From Reyranella aquatilis (GTDB lineage: Bacteria; Pseudomonadota; Alphaproteobacteria; Reyranellales; Reyranellaceae), in the NCBI RefSeq assembly GCF_020880995.1, contig NZ_JAJISD010000005.1:186001-250000 (forward strand): a stretch of DNA of 64,000 nucleotides. Reading direction: 5' to 3'. Shown in pieces: positions 1 to 7,466 of the stretch. Both the position numbers and the translations under genes were made by a program. Position 1 is the first letter of the stretch. Every line of letters starts with the position of its first letter. The notes under the pieces are model-generated. The model saw nothing but the letters and a program-made list of their open reading frames with translations. It did not search any database and was not told where the DNA came from.

Positions 1-1088
1 TCGGGATCGAGGCCGATGCGGCGCTGGTCGATCACCACCGGCATCAGGTTGGCGCCGAGCTTCACCGTGCCGCTGTCGGGCTCGAGCTCGCCCATCAGCA
101 TCTTGAGCAGCGTCGTCTTGCCCGCGCCGTTCGGCCCGATCAGGCCGATGCGGTTCTTGCGAAAGATGCGGGTCGAGAAATCCTGGACGATGACCTTGTC
201 GCCCCAGCGCTTGGTGATGTTGCGTGCGGTGACGACCAGCGCGCCCGAGGCCTCGGCGCTGCCCGCCTCGATGGTGGCGCGGCCGACGGGGCCGATCTGC
301 TGGCTGCGCTGCTGGCGGAGCGCCGCGAGTGCACGCAGGCGGCCTTCGTTGCGCGTGCGGCGGGCGCGGATCGACTTGCCGGCCCATTCGGTCTCGCGCT
401 CGATCAGCCGGTCGAGCTTGTGCCGCTCCGTCGCCTCGCGTTCGAGGATGTCGGTCGACCAGGCCTCGAACTCGCCATAGCCCTTGTCGAGACGGCGGAC
501 GATGCCGCGGTCGAGCCACAGCACGGCGCGCGTCAGGTTGGTGAGGAAGCGCCGGTCGTGACTCACCAGCACGTAGGCGCCGCGCCATTTCGAGAGCTTC
601 TCTTCCAGCCACTCGATGGTCGGCAGGTCGAGATGGTTGGTCGGCTCGTCGAGCAGCATGACGTCGGGCTCGGCGATCAGCACGCGGGCCAGCGCCGCGC
701 GCCGCGCCTCGCCGCCCGATAGCGTCGTCGGATCGCGATCGCCGGCGAGCTTCATGTCGTCGAGGATGGCGGCGACGCGATAGTCGTCGGGCCCCAGCGA
801 ATCGGTGAGCGCCGAGCCGACATAATCGGCGACCGTGGCGTGGCCGGTGAAGTCCGGCTCCTGCGGCAGGGTGGCGACGGTGGCGCCGGGCTGGGCGAAG
901 CGCTCGCCGGAATCGGCGATCGGCGCGCCCGCGAGGATGCGCAGCAGGGTCGACTTGCCGGCGCCGTTGCGGCCGACCAGCGACAGGCGCTCGCCCGGCG
1001 CGATGCCGAGATCGACGCCGGCCAGGATGGTCTGGTCGCCGAGATGGAAGCGAATGTCGCTCAGCGCAAGGAGGGGCGGATCGGCCAT
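1..1088 (-). CDS. ABC-F family ATPase (Uup-like), C-terminus outside window
   Basis: About 362 residues are visible, reading leftward off the window edge. A first nucleotide-binding domain has Walker A GRNGAGKS near residues 39-46, signature LSGGEARR and Walker B/D-loop LLDEPTNHLDL. A basic, charged linker follows, then a second Walker A, GPNGAGKTT. Two ABC domains on one chain with no membrane segment is the ABC-F architecture, whose members act on the ribosome rather than transport. The N-terminal sequence looks most like Uup. The ATG at 1088 is preceded by no other in-frame start before the divergent DUF1491 gene. Function within ABC-F is inferred from family only. Confidence 0.9.
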   Translation of the reverse strand, partial: MADPPLLALSDIRFHLGDQTILAGVDLGIAPGERLSLVGRNGAGKSTLLRILAGAPIADSGERFAQPGATVATLPQEPDFTGHATVADYVGSALTDSLGPDDYRVAAILDDMKLAGDRDPTTLSGGEARRAALARVLIAEPDVMLLDEPTNHLDLPTIEWLEEKLSKWRGAYVLVSHDRRFLTNLTRAVLWLDRGIVRRLDKGYGEFEAWSTDILEREATERHKLDRLIERETEWAGKSIRARRTRNEGRLRALAALRQQRSQQIGPVGRATIEAGSAEASGALVVTARNITKRWGDKVIVQDFSTRIFRKNRIGLIGPNGAGKTTLLKMLMGELEPDSGTVKLGANLMPVVIDQRRIGLDP

Positions 1089-1177
1089 GGGAGGCGCTGT
1101 ATTGGCCGAACCTGACCGCGTCGGCAAGGTTTGCGGCGTTTGACGCGCCGGGCGGCGCCCTGCATGAAGGCGCCGTC

Positions 1178-1513
1178 ATGGTGATGGGCCTCACGACGGG
1201 ACTTTGGGTCAGCGCGCAGATACGCCTCTGCGACCGCGCGTTCATTCCCGCAGCGGTCGTGCGGCGCGGCGATCCCGATGTCGGCACCGTACTGCTGAAG
1301 ATCAACCGCTTCGAGGCGGGCGTGACCGTCTTCACCCAGACCAGCACGCTCGACGACGAACCGTCGTGGAGCCGCGGCACCGGCCCCTCGCCCGTGACCG
1401 AGCCGGAAGCCGACGCCTACATCGCCCGCCAGGTCGCGCGCGATCCCGACCTCTGGGTCCTCGAGATCGAGGACCGCAAGGGCGAATACAAGATCAACGG
1501 CAAGATCGTTTAG
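1178..1513 (+). CDS. DUF1491 family protein
   Basis: A 111-residue cytoplasmic protein with the blocks I associate with the alphaproteobacterial DUF1491 family: WVSAQIRLC near the N-terminus, VVRRGDPDVGTVLLKIN in the middle and DPDLWVLEIEDRKGEY near the end. No signal peptide or membrane segment is seen. Two in-frame ATGs lie at 1178 and 1184; GAAGG about 7 nt upstream favours the first. It is divergent from the ABC-F gene with about 90 bp between, so the two do not form an operon. No biochemical function is established for the family, and I infer none. Confidence 0.8.
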   Translation: MVMGLTTGLWVSAQIRLCDRAFIPAAVVRRGDPDVGTVLLKINRFEAGVTVFTQTSTLDDEPSWSRGTGPSPVTEPEADAYIARQVARDPDLWVLEIEDRKGEYKINGKIV

Positions 1514-1538
1514 GCGAAGACGCGAGGTCTTCGAGTAA

Positions 1539-1628
1539 CCCCCTCACCCAGCCTCTCCCCCTATCGGGGGAGAGGAGTTCCAAAATCATGTTCCTCGCCC
1601 CGACAGGGGGAGAGGTTAGGTGAGGGGG
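1539..1628. repeat. Intergenic inverted repeat, CCCCCTCACC family
   Basis: Two outer arms of 23 bp (1539-1561 and about 1606-1628) are complementary at about 21 positions. They begin CCCCCTCACC and end GGTGAGGGGG. An inner pair (CTCTCCCCC / GGGGGAGAG) repeats the motif, so the whole forms a long hairpin. It lies between the ends of two convergent genes and could fold as a bidirectional terminator. No other copy of this family was seen in the window. Confidence 0.75.
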
Positions 1629-1656
1629 ATGCGCACGGGACGGCGAATGTCGCCCC

Positions 1657-2541
1657 CTACTGCGCCCCCAGCACCGTCGTCGGATCGATCGTCTTTCCGG
1701 CGCGGCGCACCTCGAAGTGGAGCTGCGGGTCGGGCGTCCCGCCGGACGTTCCGACCTTGGCGATCGTCTGGCCGCGCTTCACCGTATCGCCCTTCTTCAC
1801 CAGCAATTCTTCGTTGTTGCCGTAGGCGGTGATGTAGCCGCCGGGATGCTCGATCAGCAGGAGGTTGCCCATCTTGGCCACCTCGTTGCCGGCATAGACG
1901 ACCTTGCCGCCCTCGGCCGCCTTGACCGGCGTGCCCTTGGCGGCGGCGATGTTGATACCGTCGTTCTTCTGGCCGCCCGTGGTGCCGTAGGGCAGGACGA
2001 TCTTGCCGTTCACCGGCCAGCTCATCTTCGGCGCCGGCGGCGTGGCCGCCACGGAGACCGATTTGCCGGCCAGCGGCGTCGGTTCGCCGGCGGGCGCGGC
2101 GGAGCGCGGCGCCTCGCCCGACGAGGAGCCGGGCGGCGGCGCGAGGCCTTCCCTCTTCACCGAGGACGGCGCGTTGGGATTGGCCGCCGCGGTCTGCGTG
2201 CCGGGCGCCTCGCCGTAGGTATCCTGCACGAAGCGCGCGCCCGGCATCGCCAGCTGCTGGCCGGGCTTCAGCGTATAGGGTGCCTTCAGGTTGTTGCGGT
2301 CGATGATGGTCTGCGAGGGCACACCATAGCGGCGCGACAGGCCGTCAACCGTGTCCTTGTCCTTCACCACATAGACCGGAACGGCGTTGGGGCCGGCGGC
2401 GGACCCGGGATATTCCATGGTGCCTTCGCGGGCACCCATGACGGTGTTGCAGGCGCCGAGCGCGACCGACAGCACCGCCATTGTACCCAGCGTGTGCATC
2501 CGGCCGGCCCATCGCGAGGGGAAGCGAGGGGCGTTTTTCAT
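1657..2541 (-). CDS. NlpD/LppB-like lipoprotein with LysM and degenerate M23 domain
   Basis: A 294-residue envelope protein. An N-terminal hydrophobic stretch ends in ALGAC (Cys31), a lipobox. A LysM peptidoglycan-binding domain spans about residues 56-99, a Pro/Ala-rich linker follows, and an M23 (LytM) domain spans about 176-291. The M23 zinc ligands are mostly lost: the HxxxD site reads NDGIN, YGH reads YGN and HLHFE reads QLHFE. This matches NlpD/EnvC-type activators of cell-wall amidases rather than active endopeptidases. It follows pcm, as in many proteobacteria. The start at 2541 gives the best signal peptide; an earlier in-frame ATG at 2559 is possible. Confidence 0.88.
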   Translation of the reverse strand: MKNAPRFPSRWAGRMHTLGTMAVLSVALGACNTVMGAREGTMEYPGSAAGPNAVPVYVVKDKDTVDGLSRRYGVPSQTIIDRNNLKAPYTLKPGQQLAMPGARFVQDTYGEAPGTQTAAANPNAPSSVKREGLAPPPGSSSGEAPRSAAPAGEPTPLAGKSVSVAATPPAPKMSWPVNGKIVLPYGTTGGQKNDGINIAAAKGTPVKAAEGGKVVYAGNEVAKMGNLLLIEHPGGYITAYGNNEELLVKKGDTVKRGQTIAKVGTSGGTPDPQLHFEVRRAGKTIDPTTVLGAQ

Positions 2542-2610
2542 GGCCGGAGTGTAACTCATCGAGATTCGAGCGGGAATAGGACCCGGGGTCGTTCGTTTTT
2601 CGACGCTCCC

Positions 2611-2633
2611 GGACATTGCCTGAGGCAATGTCC
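2611..2633. other. Perfect 10-bp hairpin between pcm and the NlpD-like gene
   Basis: Ten-base arms (2611-2620 and 2624-2633) are perfectly complementary around a 3-nt loop. A second, bulged hairpin with CTGAGC/GCTCAG arms follows at about 2645-2666 over the pcm stop codon. Neither has a T-run on the minus strand, so intrinsic termination is doubtful. Processing, mRNA stabilisation or partial attenuation before the lipoprotein gene are alternatives. Confidence 0.5.
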
Positions 2634-2659
2634 TGCCGCCCCCCGGGCCTGAGCTTCGC

Positions 2660-3307
2660 TCAGCCCGACCCGAGCACCGGCAGCGGGCCGGCGACAAGCG
2701 GCACGAACCGCACCGGCATCAGCGTGTCGCGCTGCAGGCCGCTCTCGTTCTTCACGATGCGCTCGACGACTTGCGAGGTGGGATCGCGGCCGACCGGGAC
2801 GATCAGGATGCCGCCGACCGCCAGCTGGTCGATCAGCGCCTGCGGCCGCTCCTCGGCGGCGGCGGTGACGATGATGCGATCGAACGGCGCCTGGCCCGGC
2901 CAGCCCTTGCTGCCGTCGTTGATGTCGACCACGACGTTGTAGATGCCGAGGTCGAGCAGCAGGCGCTCGGCGGCCTTGGAGAGCGGCTTGAAGCGCTCGA
3001 CCGAATAGACACGGCGCGCGAGCTTGGCCAGCACGGCCGCCTGGTAGCCCGAGCCGGTGCCGATCTCGAGCACCTTCATGCGCGGACCGACCCGCAACGC
3101 CTCGGTCATGGCGGCCACCACCAGCGGCTGGCTGATCGTCTGGCCGAAGGCGATCGGTAGCGCGGTGTTCTCCCAGGCGCGCTCGGCGAAGGTCTGCGTG
3201 ACGAAGCGCTCGCGGTCGACCGAGGCGATGGCCGCCAGCACGTTCTCGTCCGTAATGCCCGAGTTGCGCAGCTCGGCGATCAGGCGCTGCATGGCGGCGA
3301 CGTTCAC
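2660..3307 (-). CDS. pcm: Protein-L-isoaspartate O-methyltransferase
   Basis: A 215-residue cytoplasmic repair enzyme that methylates L-isoaspartyl residues in aged proteins using S-adenosylmethionine. The PIMT hallmark FGQTISQP lies near residue 54, followed by the Rossmann SAM motif VLEIGTGSGYQAAVLA. Later come FDRIIVTAAAEE and a GGILIVPVG strand. Length is normal for the family. The start at 3307 lies 12 bp downstream of surE, and the surE-pcm-lipoprotein order is the common proteobacterial stress-survival cluster. Confidence 0.95.
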   Translation of the reverse strand: MNVAAMQRLIAELRNSGITDENVLAAIASVDRERFVTQTFAERAWENTALPIAFGQTISQPLVVAAMTEALRVGPRMKVLEIGTGSGYQAAVLAKLARRVYSVERFKPLSKAAERLLLDLGIYNVVVDINDGSKGWPGQAPFDRIIVTAAAEERPQALIDQLAVGGILIVPVGRDPTSQVVERIVKNESGLQRDTLMPVRFVPLVAGPLPVLGSG

Positions 3308-3319
3308 GCGGGGCCGCCC

Positions 3320-4117
3320 CTAGTCGAGATCGACGGGTGCCGCCTCGAACTCCGCCACGAGCTTGCGGCGCATGCTCTCGTGGGTGAGGTCGAGGTGCAG
3401 CGGAGTGACGGAGATATGGCCCGAGCGCACGGCGGCGATGTCGCTCGCGGCGTCGATCTCGCTCTCCTGCGGCGCATAGCCGATCCAGTAGTAGGTGCCG
3501 CCGCGCGGGTCCTTGCGCTCGACGATGTGGCCGCCGAAGCCGCGCGTGCCGGTGTGCGTGACCCGCACGCCCTTCACCGAGCCCGAGACCACGTCGGGGA
3601 AGTTGATGTTGACCAGCACGTTGCGCGGCCAGTCCATCGCCAGCACGCGGCGCGCCACGGCGGCGCCGTGGGCCGTCGCGGTGCCCCACTTCACCGGATG
3701 GTCGTGTGTGTAGGCCTGGCTGAAGGCGATCGACGGCAGACCGAGCAGGCAGCCTTCCATGGCGGCCGCGATGGTGCCCGAATAGGTCACGTCGTCGGCG
3801 ATGTTGGTGCCGCGATTGACGCCCGACAGGACGAGGTCGGGCTTGCGGTCCTTCATCAGGTGCTTGACCGCGAACAGCACGCAGTCGGTCGGGGTGCCGT
3901 CGATGGCGAACTTGTGCTCGCTGACCTCGCGCGCGCGGATTGGGCGCGACAGCGACAGCGAGTGACCGGCGCCGCTCTGGTTGACCTCGGGCGCCACGAT
4001 CCAGACGTCGCTCGAAAGCTGCGCGGCGATCTCGACCAGGGCTTCGAGGCCCGGCGCGTGGATGCCGTCGTCGTTGGTGACGAGGATGCGCGCCCTGGCG
4101 AGGTTGGCGACCTTCAT
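3320..4117 (-). CDS. surE: 5'/3'-nucleotidase SurE
   Basis: A 265-residue metal-dependent phosphatase acting on nucleoside 5'- and 3'-monophosphates. The metal-binding DD lies in [13 protein letters not shown] at the N-terminus. [11 protein letters not shown] and the [16 protein letters not shown] block supply the remaining ligands. GTPTDCV and [11 protein letters not shown] are also family signatures. Its ATG overlaps the serS stop by 4 nt (ATGA), so translation is probably coupled. The C-terminal part corresponds to the SurE dimer/tetramer arm. Confidence 0.95.
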   Translation of the reverse strand: MKVANLARARILVTNDDGIHAPGLEALVEIAAQLSSDVWIVAPEVNQSGAGHSLSLSRPIRAREVSEHKFAIDGTPTDCVLFAVKHLMKDRKPDLVLSGVNRGTNIADDVTYSGTIAAAMEGCLLGLPSIAFSQAYTHDHPVKWGTATAHGAAVARRVLAMDWPRNVLVNINFPDVVSGSVKGVRVTHTGTRGFGGHIVERKDPRGGTYYWIGYAPQESEIDAASDIAAVRSGHISVTPLHLDLTHESMRRKLVAEFEAAPVDLD

Positions 4118-5670
4118 TTCTTGGCGGGCATGGCACGGGGCGCGGGGATCAGCTCGAGGCCGCCCATGTAGGAACGCAGCGCCTCGGGCACCGTCACCGA
4201 GCCGTCCTCGTTCTGGTAGTTCTCCAGCACCGCGACCAGCGTGCGGCCGACCGCCAGGGCGGAGCCGTTCAGCGTATGCAGGAAGCGAGTACCTTTGCCC
4301 CCTCTTGGCCGGTAGCGCGCATTCATGCGCCGGGCTTGAAAGTCACCACAATTCGAGCAGCTCGAAATCTCACGATAAGCGTTCTGGCCCGGCAGCCACA
4401 CTTCAAGATCATAGGTCTTGCGTGCCGAGAAACCCATATCACCACTGCAGAGTGTCATTACGCGATAGGCTAAGCCAAGCTGCTTCAACACTTCTTCGGC
4501 ACGACCAGTCATGCGCTCGTGCTCTCCCTCTGATTGCTCGGGAGTCGTTATGCTAACTAATTCGACCTTGAAGAACTGATGCTGACGAATCATCCCCCTT
4601 GTATCCTTGCCAGCAGCGCCGGCTTCGGAGCGGAAAGATGGAGTCCAAGCTGTATAGCGAAGGGGCAGATCTTTCTCTTCGAGAATGGAATCACTCACAA
4701 GATTTGTGAGAGGCACTTCCGCCGTAGGGATCAGCCATCTCTTCTCAGTTCTAGTTTGCTGGCCTTGGATTGCCGAATAGAGATCTGAAAAAACAGTTGT
4801 CGCGACACTCGCGTTGTTAGCCACAAAATACTGTCGCACTCGCTTTAACGCTGCCTCTTGCTTCATCGGCTCAACATTGCCGTGGACGAGGTAGTTTCTA
4901 AGATATTTAGATAGGAATTCGGCTTTAAAGGCATTTTGCGTATATTGCGGAATGTTGTTCTTTTTATCTTGAAGGATTTTCTCCATCGCATCGTGGTCGG
5001 TAAATGTTGCTTGAAATAAATCGTCTTTGAATTTTGGAAGCTGGCCAACTCCATACACAGCATCATTCTTCACGAGCAATGGAGGATTTATTTCCGTGTA
5101 TCCTCCTTCCTCGCTCGTATGTAAGTCGAGCATGAACTGAGCAAGGGCACGTTCCAATCGAGCCAAGTAGCGCTTCAGTATTACAAAGCGTGATCCGGAT
5201 ATTTTTACAGCCTGGACAAAATCCATCTCCCCCGTGGCTTCACCAAGTTCCACGTGGTCTTTTGGCGGGAAACTGAAATTGCGCTGACTGCCAATGCGGC
5301 GACTTTCCACATTACTGTGTTCGTCACTCCCAGTCGGAACATCATCCGCTGGGATATTTGGCAGCTGGTCAAGTTGACGCTTCAGCTCCTCGTCGAGGCG
5401 CGCTGCATCGCGTTCACCCTTTTTGAGACTCTCTTCTAAGGAGACGACTTTGGCCATTAGCGCATCGGCTGGCTCGCCCTTCCGCTTAGCCATACCTATT
5501 TGCTGGCTGAGCGATTTGCGCTGAGCCTGAAGCGATTCGCTCTCTGAGATAGCAAGGCGACGGCGCTTGTCTATCTCCAGAATTTCTTTCGCCCGCGCAG
5601 GTAATCCCCGACGCTGCAGGCCTCGGTCAAATATGTCGGGATGATCCCGAATAAATCGAATGTCGTGCAT
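4114..5670 (-). CDS. serS: Seryl-tRNA synthetase, chimeric, with about 88-residue insertion
   Basis: Charges tRNA-Ser with serine. The 518 residues exceed the usual 420-430. The N-terminal coiled-coil tRNA arm (about 28-105) and class II core are present: motif 2 [15 protein letters not shown] near 347-360, [17 protein letters not shown], and motif 3 [12 protein letters not shown] near 475-486. The excess sits at about residues 222-310, between [10 protein letters not shown] and [11 protein letters not shown]. It is hydrophilic and helical-looking, with no intein motifs. Base composition is odd: 20 of 60 bases are G/C at 4921-4980 against 43 of 60 at 4141-4200. Only the last 55-60 codons have local composition. 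The reading frame is intact and all three motifs are present, so it is probably active. It is the only serS in view, in its usual syntenic slot. Confidence 0.93.
   Translation of the reverse strand: MHDIRFIRDHPDIFDRGLQRRGLPARAKEILEIDKRRRLAISESESLQAQRKSLSQQIGMAKRKGEPADALMAKVVSLEESLKKGERDAARLDEELKRQLDQLPNIPADDVPTGSDEHSNVESRRIGSQRNFSFPPKDHVELGEATGEMDFVQAVKISGSRFVILKRYLARLERALAQFMLDLHTSEEGGYTEINPPLLVKNDAVYGVGQLPKFKDDLFQATFTDHDAMEKILQDKKNNIPQYTQNAFKAEFLSKYLRNYLVHGNVEPMKQEAALKRVRQYFVANNASVATTVFSDLYSAIQGQQTRTEKRWLIPTAEVPLTNLVSDSILEEKDLPLRYTAWTPSFRSEAGAAGKDTRGMIRQHQFFKVELVSITTPEQSEGEHERMTGRAEEVLKQLGLAYRVMTLCSGDMGFSARKTYDLEVWLPGQNAYREISSCSNCGDFQARRMNARYRPRGGKGTRFLHTLNGSALAVGRTLVAVLENYQNEDGSVTVPEALRSYMGGLELIPAPRAMPAKK
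4290..5670. other. Low-GC segment covering most of serS (putative transferred DNA)
   Basis: Composition and third-codon-position use change abruptly at about 4290, inside the conserved [12 protein letters not shown] codons, and return to local style just beyond the serS start at 5670, at the tatC boundary. Flanking surE and tatC look native. Boundaries in a conserved coding block and at a gene edge are what homologous replacement by a diverged serS would leave. The GC counts are direct; transfer is inference. Confidence 0.7.
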
Positions 5671-5672
5671 GA

Positions 5673-6491
5673 CTATCTATTAGCAGATTCTTCGGCCTTC
5701 TTCTCGGCTTCCTCGGCCTTCTCTTCGGCCTCCTCGGCCGCCTTGTCCGCGGCCGCGCGCTTCCGCTCGATCACGCCGCCGATCAGGATGGAGATCTCGT
5801 AGAAGGCCATCAGCGGGATCGCGAGCGCGATCTGGCTGACCACGTCGGGCGGCGCCAAGACGGCGGCGATGACGAAGGCCACCACGATGGCGTAGCGGCG
5901 CTTGGACTTCAGCCCCTCGGTGGTGGCGATGCCGACCTGGATCAGCAGGGTCAGCAGGACGGGCACCTCGAAGGCGAAACCGAAGGCGAAGACGAGCTGC
6001 AGGATGCGTTCGAGATAGTCGGACGATCTCAGGGTCTTCTCGATGTCCGGCGGCGCGTACTGCGTCAGCATGAAGTTGATCACGTACGGCAGCACGACAT
6101 AGTACATCAGCGCGCAGCCGGCATAGAACATGAACGGCGTGGCGACCAGGAACGGGACGAAGGCCCGCTTCTCGTGGCGATAGAGGCCGGGCGCGACGAA
6201 CAGCCAGATCTGGACCGCGATCAGCGGGAAGCCCACGATCAGCGCCACGAAGGCCGACAATTTCACCGTGACGAAGAAGAACTCGAAAATGTCGAGGACG
6301 ATGACCTTGTAGCCGTCGGCCAGCGCCGGCTGGATCAGGAACGAGAAGATCGGCTTGGCGAAGTAGAAGGTGATGAAGAAGACGGCGAAGAAGCAGACCA
6401 GCGCATAGATCAGGCGCTTGCGCAGCTCGATCAGGTGATCGAGCAGCGGCATCGGCTTGTCGTCTTCAGGTCCGTCGTGCGCCTGGGTCAC
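5673..6491 (-). CDS. tatC: Sec-independent translocase subunit TatC
   Basis: A 272-residue inner-membrane protein with six predicted helices, the receptor for twin-arginine signal peptides. The cytoplasmic N-terminus holds [14 protein letters not shown], and the first periplasmic loop region holds [21 protein letters not shown]; both are TatC signatures. The C-terminal tail after residue 240 is an alternating Ala/Glu/Lys stretch likely to form a charged helix, longer than in the E. coli protein. The stop is 2 bp from the serS start. It is third in a tatABC operon. Confidence 0.96.
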   Translation of the reverse strand: MTQAHDGPEDDKPMPLLDHLIELRKRLIYALVCFFAVFFITFYFAKPIFSFLIQPALADGYKVIVLDIFEFFFVTVKLSAFVALIVGFPLIAVQIWLFVAPGLYRHEKRAFVPFLVATPFMFYAGCALMYYVVLPYVINFMLTQYAPPDIEKTLRSSDYLERILQLVFAFGFAFEVPVLLTLLIQVGIATTEGLKSKRRYAIVVAFVIAAVLAPPDVVSQIALAIPLMAFYEISILIGGVIERKRAAADKAAEEAEEKAEEAEKKAEESANR

Positions 6492-6560
6492 GGATGGGCT
6501 CGCAGAATGGGAGCCGCGTTATGCCGCCCTTTGGCGCGCAATTCAAAGCGCAAGTTGGCG

Positions 6561-7055
6561 CTATCCGGCGGCGACGGCCTTGACCGGCTTCTCTTCGGCT
6601 GAAGTCACCGCAGGTTCGCTGGCCGAAGGCGCCGCTTCCGCCACCGGCGTGGCCTCGGAGGTGATTGCTGCGGTCGTGGTTCCGGCGGCCGGCTCGGCGG
6701 CGATCTGGGGCGCAGATTCCGGCTCGGCCAGCGGATTATCGAACTTCGCCTTGGCCTCGGCCATCGCCTTCTCGCCCTCGGCCATGCCCTCCTGAAGCGC
6801 GCTCTTGATTTCCCGGGTGGGATCGAGCGCCTGCAGGTCGAGGCCGGGATTGGCGGTGAGCTGCTTCTTCACGTCGTCGAGGTCGGCCTGGCGGACCATC
6901 TCGTCGACATGGCCACGGAATTCCGACGCCATGCCGCGCATCTGGGCCATCCATTTGCCCCAGCTGCGCAACATGCCGGGCAATTCCTTCGGGCCGATGA
7001 CGACGAGCGCCACGACCGCGATGACCAGCAGTTCCGGACTATCGATGCCAAACAT
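6561..7055 (-). CDS. tatB: Sec-independent translocase subunit TatB
   Basis: 164 residues. A single N-terminal membrane helix (PELLVIAVVALVVIGPKELP) is followed by the amphipathic helix and charged segment typical of TatB, then a low-complexity Ala/Glu/Pro tail. The Glu in the membrane helix and the GPKELP hinge are TatA/B-family features. It pairs with TatC to form the substrate-binding complex. It lies 27 bp downstream of tatA and about 70 bp upstream of tatC. Confidence 0.95.
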   Translation of the reverse strand: MFGIDSPELLVIAVVALVVIGPKELPGMLRSWGKWMAQMRGMASEFRGHVDEMVRQADLDDVKKQLTANPGLDLQALDPTREIKSALQEGMAEGEKAMAEAKAKFDNPLAEPESAPQIAAEPAAGTTTAAITSEATPVAEAAPSASEPAVTSAEEKPVKAVAAG

Positions 7056-7082
7056 GGCCGCTCAGGCCCCCACGGCGCCGCC

Positions 7083-7355
7083 TTAGACCTTGGCGGCGGT
7101 ATCCTGGTGGTGAACGGTGCCGCCCGGCGGGGTGGTGGTCGCCTGGGCCGAGATCGGCTTGGCGGTGTCGCCCGGCTGAGTGCCCGGCTGAGCCTGCGGC
7201 GGAGTCTCTTCCTGGCCGCCCCCGACGCCCTTCTTGAAGGCCGAGAGGCCCTTGCCGAAGTCGCCCATGAGCTGCGAGACCTTGCCGCGACCGCCGAAAA
7301 GCAGCAGCACGACGGCCAGCACGATCAGCCAGTGCCATACGCTGAAGCTACCCAT
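7083..7355 (-). CDS. tatA: Sec-independent translocase subunit TatA
   Basis: 90 residues. An N-terminal membrane helix ([17 protein letters not shown]), the FGGRGK hinge and the amphipathic helix with [15 protein letters not shown] are diagnostic of TatA, the pore-forming subunit of the twin-arginine pathway. The tail is Pro/Gln/Thr-rich and probably disordered. It is the first tat gene; about 110 bp separate it from scpB, so a tat promoter could lie there. Confidence 0.95.
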   Translation of the reverse strand: MGSFSVWHWLIVLAVVLLLFGGRGKVSQLMGDFGKGLSAFKKGVGGGQEETPPQAQPGTQPGDTAKPISAQATTTPPGGTVHHQDTAAKV

Positions 7356-7466
7356 TTCAAAATGCTCCCAAGTCGATTTGCAATCGGCGTGTCGATCAAC
7401 GAGCGCCGATTATGGCATCCGCTGCGAAGCCACGGCAACCGGTCGAAATAAGGTGGTTCTGGGGCG

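Noticed and set aside
4741-5007. SerRS insertion as an intein
   Set aside because: There is no Cys or Ser at the left junction, no terminal His-Asn plus Cys/Ser/Thr, and 88 residues is too short for a splicing domain.
4863-5066. Small minus-strand ORF of 67 codons inside serS
   Set aside because: It is a second frame of the low-GC serS segment without an independent ribosome site or any family pattern.
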